A stretch of DNA of 34,807 bases from Deltaproteobacteria bacterium PRO3. Lineage in GTDB: Bacteria; UBA10199; DSSB01. This document shows, piece by piece, positions 24,938-32,875 of the stretch. The stretch lies in NCBI GenBank assembly GCA_030263375.1, contig SZOV01000027.1, positions 1 through 34,807 on the forward strand, in the 5' to 3' direction. The position numbers and the translations under genes were made by a program. The notes beneath the pieces were generated by a model. It saw only the letters and a list, made by a program, of their open reading frames with translations. It ran no database searches and was not told the DNA's origin. Within the stretch, counting starts at the first letter, position 1. Each line of letters starts with the position of its first letter.

Positions 24938-26203
24938 TTGGAATCCCGAATGAACCCTAAGTCCCTCACTGCGCTGTTTTCCTTCCTAGCCGTCTCCCTA
25001 GGCACTTTATTTTTTCTGCAAACCGCTGCGGCGGCCTCCGTCGTGGAGGTCTCCGGAAAGGACCTCCCGGCCCTCCTCGGGCAGCCGGTCGCGGCGATCC
25101 GCGTCTACGCCTCCCCGGACGGAGGCGCGGCCAAGCCGATCCCCTTTCAGATCGACGAAAAGGACGCGAAGGGGCAGTGGCTGATGGACGGCCCCGCCAA
25201 GACGGTCACGGTCCTCGACCCGCAGGACGTCCTGCTCTTCCACTTAGACGACGCGGGCCTCGCGCTGCAGGGCTCGGCGCTGCCCGCCGCCGCGGCGCGG
25301 ATGGAGATCGCCGCCTCGGGGAAATTCGCCTACGCCGTCGCCGAGGAAAATCCCGGTCCGAAATCGACCAAGTCCTACGTGAGCTACCAAGCCGGCCAAG
25401 ACCGCGTCAGCACCGCCTTCTACGACATCGGCTTCAGCACGCGGCAGGCCTTGGTGCAGGACGTCCTGATCTTGCGCAACGGGAAGGCCCAGGCCGACGT
25501 CCTCGACCGTTTCAAGGTGCGCTTCAACCTCGCGATCAAGAACTTCTTCGACTTCAAGATCGAAGAGGGCGACGTCGAGGCGCGGGTGGTCGGCACGCGC
25601 GTGGGGCCGATCCGCGTCATTCGCCGCGTGGTCGCCACCAAGAAGCTGGGGCCGATCAACCTGATTCCGAAGTCGGTCACCGATTTTCTCTTCTACCCCA
25701 ATTGGGTCGAGGTCCCGACGCGCATCCAAAACCCCATCGACGGACCGAAGTTTCTCGAGGACAAGACCCAGGGGCTGAGCGGTTACGACTTCTCCTCCGC
25801 GATTTACGGCAGCGTCCTCTACGCCAGCCAGGGCGGAACTGCGACCCTGAACGGCGTCCCCGATGCCGCGGAACAAGGTTTGGGGCAGGGGGCGGCGACT
25901 TGGTGGTCTTTGACCGGCCCCGCCGGCTCGCTGGTGGTGGGCATCCAAAACGACGGAAAGCTGGAGGCGCTGGGCATCAAGCCCGCGCTCCGCGTGATCG
26001 ACAACGCCAAGCAAGGCGCGCCGCCGGAGGGCGAGACCGGACAGAGCTTGGTCGGCTTCGATCTTCCCTATCACAAGATCCCCAAGGGCTCATTTCTCAT
26101 CCAGGTGAAGCAGGTCTTTCCCTGGCGCTTCGAGCACGGCCGCGAGACCGCCTATCTGGAAGCGGCGAAATCGGTATCCGCCGAGGCGGTCCGGGCCTTA
26201 TAA
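24938..26203 (+). CDS. Exported protein of unknown function
   Basis: Predicted 421-residue protein that I do not recognise. A signal peptide is clear (SLTALFSFLAVSLGTLFFLQTAAAA, cleaved near residue 33). The mature part is rich in beta strands: YASPDGGAAKPIPFQIDEKDAKG, DVLLFHLDDAGLAL, RVSTAFYDIGFSTRQALVQDVLI, FKIEEGDVEARVVGTRVGPIRVIRRVVATKK, and a C-terminal LIQVKQVFPWRFEHGRE. It has no cysteine in the mature region, no lipobox and no obvious catalytic motif. The TTG at 24938 has GGAGG 11 bases upstream; ATG 24950 is in frame but 23 bases from that site. The CoA-transferase gene overlaps its stop by one base. A periplasmic or surface binding role is possible but unsupported. Confidence 0.8.
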   Translation: MESRMNPKSLTALFSFLAVSLGTLFFLQTAAAASVVEVSGKDLPALLGQPVAAIRVYASPDGGAAKPIPFQIDEKDAKGQWLMDGPAKTVTVLDPQDVLLFHLDDAGLALQGSALPAAAARMEIAASGKFAYAVAEENPGPKSTKSYVSYQAGQDRVSTAFYDIGFSTRQALVQDVLILRNGKAQADVLDRFKVRFNLAIKNFFDFKIEEGDVEARVVGTRVGPIRVIRRVVATKKLGPINLIPKSVTDFLFYPNWVEVPTRIQNPIDGPKFLEDKTQGLSGYDFSSAIYGSVLYASQGGTATLNGVPDAAEQGLGQGAATWWSLTGPAGSLVVGIQNDGKLEALGIKPALRVIDNAKQGAPPEGETGQSLVGFDLPYHKIPKGSFLIQVKQVFPWRFEHGRETAYLEAAKSVSAEAVRAL

Positions 26204-27126
26204 TGCCGGGCATGCTGCCGAAAATTTTCTCCGGAGTTTCCGTCATCGATTTTTCCCGGCTCCTGCCGGGGCCCTTCGCCACGCGCCTCTTGCAAAAGAT
26301 GGGCGCCGAGGTCCACTGCGTCGTACCGCCCAAGGGCGACGCTCTGCTGGGCGACTACACGCCGTTCCACGCCTTGCGCGAGGGGAAGGAGATGCACCCG
26401 CTGGATCTCAAGCGGGCCGAGGATTTGGAGCAGGCGCGGGCCTTGATCCGGCGCTCGCCCATCCTGCTGGAGGGCTTCCGGCCGGGCGCCATGGACAAGT
26501 TGCAGCTCGGTTTTGCCGAGGCGGCGCGCCTACGGCCCGACATCGTCTATGCCAGCCTGATCGGCTACCCGCCCGATCACCCCAAACACCGCCTCGGCGG
26601 ACACGACCTTAATTTCCTCGTCGACTCCGGCTTCTACAGCCTGCTCTACGACGACGCCTCCCGCGAGATCCCCACCTTGCAGATCGCCGACGTGGTCGGG
26701 GGTTTTTACGCGGCCTTCCAGATCCTCGTCGCCTGGATCCGCCGCCTGCAGGACTCCGCGCCGCAGCACCTGCAAATTTCGGTGGTCGAGGGTCTGGAGC
26801 ATCTTTGGAGCTACCTCGCCCACGAGAGCGCCACGGGGCTCATACCTTTGCTGACGGGGAGCCTGGCGCGTTACCGGATCTACCGGACCCGCGACGGGGC
26901 CCGCCTCGCCGTGGCGGGGCTGGAGCCGAAATTTCACGAGGCCTTGCTGCAAGCCTTGGGTTTGGAGGCGAGGGCGGGGGAGGAAGAAGAGGCGCTGGCG
27001 GCGAGGATCCAAGACGTCTTGGCCCAGCGCGACGCGGCGGAATGGCAAGAACGTTTTCGCGACCTCGACGCCTGCCTGAGTTTCATTCCCGGACGCGCCG
27101 AGGTCTTGGCCAGGCGCGGTTCCTAG
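26203..27126 (+). CDS. CaiB/BaiF (class III) CoA-transferase family protein, AMACR-like
   Basis: Predicted 307-residue enzyme of the class III CoA-transferase/alpha-methylacyl-CoA racemase family. The N-terminus VSVIDFSRLLPGPFATRLLQKMGAEV and LLEGFRPGAMDKLQLGF are diagnostic. GGHDLNFLVDSG (His134) and IADVVGGFYAAF (Asp163) match the racemase catalytic pair His126/Asp156 of AMACR (LGGHDxNY and ADxxGGG regions), so a racemase-like enzyme is more likely than a transferase. It is shorter than the usual 360-400 residues, with a reduced second half. Starts at 26203 and 26212 are both ATG; 26203 overlaps the previous stop by one base. The acyl-CoA substrate is unknown. It converges on pfkA with a six-base gap. 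Confidence 0.86.
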   Translation: MPGMLPKIFSGVSVIDFSRLLPGPFATRLLQKMGAEVHCVVPPKGDALLGDYTPFHALREGKEMHPLDLKRAEDLEQARALIRRSPILLEGFRPGAMDKLQLGFAEAARLRPDIVYASLIGYPPDHPKHRLGGHDLNFLVDSGFYSLLYDDASREIPTLQIADVVGGFYAAFQILVAWIRRLQDSAPQHLQISVVEGLEHLWSYLAHESATGLIPLLTGSLARYRIYRTRDGARLAVAGLEPKFHEALLQALGLEARAGEEEEALAARIQDVLAQRDAAEWQERFRDLDACLSFIPGRAEVLARRGS

Positions 27127-27132
27127 CCCGGT

Positions 27133-28233
27133 CTAATCGAAAAAGACCTCGCCGATCCGGTAGGTCTCGGGGTCCACGGTCTTCAGCTTCTTGGCGACTT
27201 GGTTCAGCGGAACGGAGGCGATGTCGTGCCCCTGCAGGGCGACCATGCGGCCGCTCTTTCCTTGCAGCAGCAATTCCACCGCCGCCACGCCGAGCCGGGT
27301 GGCCAGGACGCGGTCATAGGCCGTGGGGCTGCCGCCGCGCTGAATGTAGCCTAAGACCGTGGAGCGGATCTCCGCGGAGAGCGACCGGCGCAGCTCTCCC
27401 TCCAGCAGGCCGGCGATGCCGCCCAGCTTCAAGGTCCCGTACTCGTCGCGGTGCACGGGGGTGTGGAGCAGGGCCGGCGGATTTTGCTCGATATCCAGCA
27501 GGATCTTCGCGTCCTCGCTGACCACGATGATGCTGAAGCGCTTGCCGATCTTTTGGCGCCGTTCGAGGATTTCCATCAGGCGGCTCATTCGGAAGGGCTG
27601 CTCGGGGATGAGGATGGCGTCCGCGCCGCCGGCGATGCCGGAGTAGGTCGCGATCCAGCCCGCGTGCCGGCCCATCACCTCGACGATCATGATCCGGTTG
27701 TGCGACTCGGCGTTGGTGTGCAGGCGGTCGATGGCCTCCATGGCGATGTTCACCGCGGTGTCGAAGCCGAAGGTGAAGTCCGTCCCCCAGACGTCGTTGT
27801 CGATGGTCTTCGGGACCCCGATCACCTTGACGCCCAGCTTATGCAGCTCGTGGGAAAAACGCATCGTGCCCTCGCCGCCGATGTTGACGATCGCGTCGAT
27901 GCGATGCCGTTGCAGGTTTTTTTTGATCCGTCCGATGCCGCCGTCTTCCTTGAGGGGATTGTAGCGCGAGGTGCCGAGGATGGTGCCCCCGCGCGAGATG
28001 ATGCCCGCAACGTCGATGGGCTTGAGCGGGCGGATTTGGTCCTCGTAGAGGCCCTTGAAGCCCTCGTAGATGCCGAAGACCTGGACGCCGTCGCCCTCGG
28101 CCCGCTTGACCACGGCGCGGATCGCGGCATTGAGGCCGGGGCAGTCGCCGCCGCCGGTGATGACCCCGATGGCCCGGACCCGGGCCTTTTTTTGTTTGGT
28201 TTTCCGAGCGGCTCCGCTAAGGTTTTTCCGCAT
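27133..28233 (-). CDS. pfkA: 6-phosphofructokinase
   Basis: Predicted 366-residue enzyme phosphorylating fructose 6-phosphate in glycolysis. Motifs are GVITGGGDCPGLNAAIRAVVK (residues 23-43), IGGEGTM (118-124), PKTIDNDVWGTDFTFGFDTAV (from 141), VEVMGRHAGWIA and RGGSPTAYDRVLATRLG. The residue before Thr in GGEGT is glycine, which in the actinobacterial-type group III enzymes goes with ATP use, whereas aspartate there goes with pyrophosphate; the lysine in PKTIDND is shared by both kinds. ATP dependence is therefore likely but not certain. The N-terminal 17 residues are basic and outside the family core. The start codon directly abuts that of nadE on the other strand, and no other start is available in frame downstream before the core. 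Confidence 0.93.
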   Translation of the reverse strand: MRKNLSGAARKTKQKKARVRAIGVITGGGDCPGLNAAIRAVVKRAEGDGVQVFGIYEGFKGLYEDQIRPLKPIDVAGIISRGGTILGTSRYNPLKEDGGIGRIKKNLQRHRIDAIVNIGGEGTMRFSHELHKLGVKVIGVPKTIDNDVWGTDFTFGFDTAVNIAMEAIDRLHTNAESHNRIMIVEVMGRHAGWIATYSGIAGGADAILIPEQPFRMSRLMEILERRQKIGKRFSIIVVSEDAKILLDIEQNPPALLHTPVHRDEYGTLKLGGIAGLLEGELRRSLSAEIRSTVLGYIQRGGSPTAYDRVLATRLGVAAVELLLQGKSGRMVALQGHDIASVPLNQVAKKLKTVDPETYRIGEVFFD

Positions 28234-29871
28234 ATGAAGATCGCCCTAGCCCAGATTAACACGACTATCGGAGATTTCGAAGGAAACTTACGCCGGGTCC
28301 TCGAGGCCCTGCGGGCGGCCGGGGCCAAGGGCGCCGAGCTTGCGGTCTTTCCCGAAATGACCCTGACGGGCTACCCCCCCAAAGACCTGCTGGAGCGGCC
28401 CGATTTCATCGAGGCCAACCTGCGCGCCTTGAAAGACCTGACCCAGAAGGCCCGGGGCCCGGCCTGCCTGGTGGGCTTCGTCGACCGTCGCGACGCACCG
28501 CAGGGCAAGCCCTTGGCCAACGCCGCCGCCCTGATCGCGGACCGCAAGATCCTGGCGGTGAAGCACAAGATCCTGCTCCCGACCTACGACGTCTTCGACG
28601 AGGGGCGCTATTTCGAGCCCGGGCACGAGTCTCCCGTCTTCGGTTTCGGCGACAGGCGCCTGGGCGTCAGCATCTGCGAGGACATCTGGAACGACCGCGC
28701 CTATTGGGGGCGTTCCCAATACCCGGTCGATCCGGTCCTCGAGCAGGCCCGCGCCGGGGCCGAGCTGCTCATCAATATCTCCGCCTCTCCCTATTCGCGC
28801 GGAAAGGAAAAATTGCGGCGCGACCTCCTGCAGCGCCAGGCCCTGCGCTACCGCGTGCCCCTGGTCTACGTGAACCTGGTCGGCGGCAACGACGACCTGG
28901 TCTTCGACGGCCAATCCCTGGTCTTGAGCGCCGAGGGCAAGGTGCTGAAGCAGCTCAAGGCCTTCGCGGAGGACCTCCAGGTCGTCGACCTGGCGCGGCT
29001 TAAGCCGATTCCGCTTCCCAAGCACTCCGAAGAGGCCCTGGTCCTGGACGCGCTCGTCTTGGGCCTGCGCGATTACATGCGGAAGTGCGGCTTCCAGAAG
29101 GCGGTGATCGGCCTCTCCGGCGGCATCGACAGCGCGCTCACCGCCTGGATCGCGGTGCGGGCTCTGGGCGCGAAGAACGTCCTCGGCGTCAGCCTGCCCT
29201 CGGAGTTCTCCAGCCGGGGGAGCTTAAGCGACGCGAGGTCCCTGGCGAAGGCGCTCAAGATCGAATACCGCGTCTACCCGATCGCGCCGCTCTACGAGCA
29301 ATTCAAAGGCACCCTGAAATTCGACGGGCGCGCCAAGGTCGACACGGCCCTGCAAAATATCCAGGCCCGCATCCGCGGCAACATCCTGATGGCGCTCAGC
29401 AACCGGGAGGGGAGGCTCCTGCTCAGCACGGGCAACAAGTCCGAGCTCTCGGTCGGCTACTGCACCCTCTACGGCGACATGGCGGGGGGCTTCGCGGTGA
29501 TCTCCGACGTGCCGAAGATGCTCGTCTACCGGCTGGCGCGACTCGCCAACCGCATCCAGCCGGCCATCCCCCGCGCCACCTTCACCAAGCCGCCCTCCGC
29601 CGAGCTGGCCCCGGGGCAGAAGGACCAGGACGACCTCCCGCCCTACGAGATCCTCGACGGCATCCTCGAGCGCTACATCGAGCGGCGGATGAGCCCCGAG
29701 GCCATCGTCGCCGACGGTTTTTCGAAAAAGACGGTGGCCGAGGTCCTGCGCCGCCTCGACGCCAACGAGTACAAGCGCCAGCAAGCGGCGCCCGGGATCC
29801 GCGTGACCGGCAAGGCCTTCGGCTACGGCTGGCGCATGCCCATCTCCAGCCGCTACCGGGTGAAGCTGTGA
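28234..29871 (+). CDS. nadE: Glutamine-dependent NAD+ synthetase
   Basis: Predicted 545-residue enzyme making NAD+ from deamido-NAD+, ATP and glutamine. The N-terminal nitrilase-type glutaminase domain has the Glu41-Lys112-Cys148 triad (FPEMTLTGYPP, KHKILLPTYDVFDEGRYF, SICEDIWND). The C-terminal synthetase domain has the P-loop GLSGGIDSALTAWIA, LLSTGNKSELSVGYCTLYGDMAGG and a C-terminal YKRQQAAPGIRVTGKAFG. ATG 28234 gives MKIALAQINTTIGDFEGN, the family start; the frame extends upstream through pfkA as antisense only. rsmI overlaps its stop (GTGA). Its promoter must lie within the pfkA coding region. Confidence 0.95.
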   Translation: MKIALAQINTTIGDFEGNLRRVLEALRAAGAKGAELAVFPEMTLTGYPPKDLLERPDFIEANLRALKDLTQKARGPACLVGFVDRRDAPQGKPLANAAALIADRKILAVKHKILLPTYDVFDEGRYFEPGHESPVFGFGDRRLGVSICEDIWNDRAYWGRSQYPVDPVLEQARAGAELLINISASPYSRGKEKLRRDLLQRQALRYRVPLVYVNLVGGNDDLVFDGQSLVLSAEGKVLKQLKAFAEDLQVVDLARLKPIPLPKHSEEALVLDALVLGLRDYMRKCGFQKAVIGLSGGIDSALTAWIAVRALGAKNVLGVSLPSEFSSRGSLSDARSLAKALKIEYRVYPIAPLYEQFKGTLKFDGRAKVDTALQNIQARIRGNILMALSNREGRLLLSTGNKSELSVGYCTLYGDMAGGFAVISDVPKMLVYRLARLANRIQPAIPRATFTKPPSAELAPGQKDQDDLPPYEILDGILERYIERRMSPEAIVADGFSKKTVAEVLRRLDANEYKRQQAAPGIRVTGKAFGYGWRMPISSRYRVKL

Positions 29872-30548
29872 AGGGAAAACTTTACCTTGTTGCCACACCC
29901 ATCGGAAATCTCAAGGATATCACCTTGCGCGCCCTCGAGACCCTGAAGGCGGTCGACCTGATCGCCTGCGAGGACACGCGCCACAGCCTGAAGCTGCTTC
30001 AGGCCTACGAGATCCAAAAGCCCTTGCTCAGCCTGCACGAGCACAACGAGGCCCGACGCGCCGCCGGATTGGTCGAAAGGCTGAACGAGGGCCGATCGGT
30101 GGCCCTGATCAGCGACGCGGGCACGCCCCTGATCTCCGACCCCGGCTATCGCTTGGTGGGCGCGGTGCTCGCGGCCGGTTTCGAGGTCGAGGCCGTCCCC
30201 GGGCCCTGCGCGGCCGTCAACGCCCTGGTTGCGAGCGGCCTGCCGACCGACGCCTTTTATTTCGTCGGCTTTCTTCCACCCAAGAGCGCCGCGCGGCGCC
30301 GGCGCTTCGAGGCCTTGAAGGAATTTCCCTCGACCCTGATCTTTTACGAGTCTCCGCATCGCATCCAAAAGTTCCTCGCCGAGGCCTTTGAAATTTTCGG
30401 TCCGCGCCCGGCGGTGCTGGCCCGCGAGATGACGAAGAAATTCGAGGAGTTTTACCGGGGGCCCCTGGTTTCCGACCCGAAGACCCTGCCGCTGCGCTCC
30501 TGGAAGGGGGAATTCGTGGTCCTGCTCGCCGGTGCCGGCGGGGCCTGA
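29868..30548 (+). CDS. rsmI: 16S rRNA (cytidine-1402 2'-O) methyltransferase, short form
   Basis: Predicted 226-residue SAM-dependent methyltransferase of the tetrapyrrole-methylase fold that modifies C1402 in the decoding centre. Diagnostic motifs are LYLVATPIGNLKDIT at the start, CEDTRHSLKLL, SLHEHNE, LISDAGTPLISDPGYRLV, VPGPCAAVNALVASGLPTDAFYFVGFLP and FYESPHRI. It ends at WKGEFVVLLAGAG, so the extra C-terminal segment of the common 280-residue form is missing. The start is GTG 29868, overlapping the nadE stop; the longer open frame upstream is antisense-like. Confidence 0.93.
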   Translation: MKGKLYLVATPIGNLKDITLRALETLKAVDLIACEDTRHSLKLLQAYEIQKPLLSLHEHNEARRAAGLVERLNEGRSVALISDAGTPLISDPGYRLVGAVLAAGFEVEAVPGPCAAVNALVASGLPTDAFYFVGFLPPKSAARRRRFEALKEFPSTLIFYESPHRIQKFLAEAFEIFGPRPAVLAREMTKKFEEFYRGPLVSDPKTLPLRSWKGEFVVLLAGAGGA

Positions 30549-30602
30549 ACCGAGGTTCGGTTAGGCCGGATTCTTTATAAATTCCTACTAGTTAAATAGC
30601 AC

Positions 30603-30631
30603 TTGCCAGGTTTCTGAGGGCCGTGTTAAGG
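30603..30631 (+). promoter_or_regulatory. Candidate promoter ahead of rimP-nusA-infB
   Basis: TTGCCA (30603-30608) and TTAAGG (30626-30631) are separated by 17 bases, the same arrangement as TTGACA-17-TTAAGG in front of the tRNA pair. The -10 match to TATAAT is poor. The 230-base gap between rsmI and rimP otherwise holds T-rich tracts and no gene. Confidence 0.3.
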
Positions 30632-30778
30632 GCAGGGCGCTTTTGCGGCGGTTTTTTTGCCGCGGCCCCGGTGGTTGGCTATCTTCGTCGAGTGGGCTAG
30701 GATTTTTCCTCTCCCGCTTTTTTTTTGCTTAAATTTCCCCCGGGGACGGGCGGACGGCTGCAAAAGGCCCGGTATTTC

Positions 30779-31294
30779 ATGGATCGCGAACAAAACAGCG
30801 TGTGGAGATTGGCGGAGCCCTTGGCCCAGAGCATGGGCTACGAGTTGCTCCGAGTCGAAAGCGGCGTCGAGCACCGCGATAAGGTGTGGCGGCTTTACAT
30901 CGACAAGCCGGGCGGCGTGACGATCGACGACTGCCAAAGCTTCAGCCAGGCGCTGGGGCCGATCCTAGAGGTCGAGGCCGAGCTGCAGGGGAGCTATCAT
31001 CTCGAGATCTCCTCGCCGGGCTTGGATCGCCCCTTAAACAAACTGGAGCACTTCTCGGCCCAGCTCGGGAACATCGTCCAGGTGACGACCGAGGAGCCGA
31101 TCGAGGGCCGCCGCCACTTCAAGGGGCCGCTGCTGAAGGCCGAAGGCGAGGGCGCCGCGGCGGCGATCGAGGTCGAGATCGACAAGCAGGCGTTCCGGAT
31201 CGAGCTGGTCCGGATCAAGAAAGCGAATTTGGATTACTTCGCCTCCGAAGCGAGGCGGGCGGAGGGCGCCGCCTCCGGAAAAAGAAAAAAATAG
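30779..31294 (+). CDS. rimP: Ribosome maturation factor RimP
   Basis: Predicted 171-residue factor for 30S subunit maturation. The RimP N-domain has LAEPLAQSMGYELLRVES and VWRLYIDKPGGVTIDDCQSFSQALGPILE, followed by SYHLEISSPGLDRPL, the family hallmark. The C-domain reads QVTTEEPIEGRRHFKGPL and VEIDKQAFRIELVRIKKANLD. ATG 30779 gives the family start; a TTG at 30725 is in frame but adds a non-conserved stretch. It heads the conserved rimP-nusA-infB operon; nusA starts 30 bases later. Confidence 0.93.
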   Translation: MDREQNSVWRLAEPLAQSMGYELLRVESGVEHRDKVWRLYIDKPGGVTIDDCQSFSQALGPILEVEAELQGSYHLEISSPGLDRPLNKLEHFSAQLGNIVQVTTEEPIEGRRHFKGPLLKAEGEGAAAAIEVEIDKQAFRIELVRIKKANLDYFASEARRAEGAASGKRKK

Positions 31295-31324
31295 GCGTGA
31301 TTTTTCAGTTAAGGAGAAGCGTGC

Positions 31325-32815
<1,491 letters not shown>

Positions 32816-32821
32816 TTTTTC

Positions 32822-32843
32822 AACGCGGCCTTCGGGCCGTGTT
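32822..32843 (+). promoter_or_regulatory. UUCG-capped hairpin between nusA and infB
   Basis: AACGCGGCC pairs with GGCCGTGTT over nine positions (one G-U) around the loop TTCG, closed by C-G, the exceptionally stable C(UUCG)G form. It starts seven bases after the nusA stop. No T-run follows, so it may act as an attenuator, pause or RNA-processing site rather than a full terminator. Confidence 0.5.
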
Positions 32844-32875
32844 AAGCCAAGTTAATTTGTATTAGGATCTTCACT

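Noticed and set aside
27451-28233. Plus-strand extension upstream of nadE across pfkA
   Set aside because: It is antisense to the phosphofructokinase core and lacks domain content; the nadE family N-terminus begins at 28234.
30549-30566. Hairpin AACCGA-GGT-TCGGTT as terminator of rsmI
   Set aside because: Six pairs only and no T-run directly after; too weak to call.
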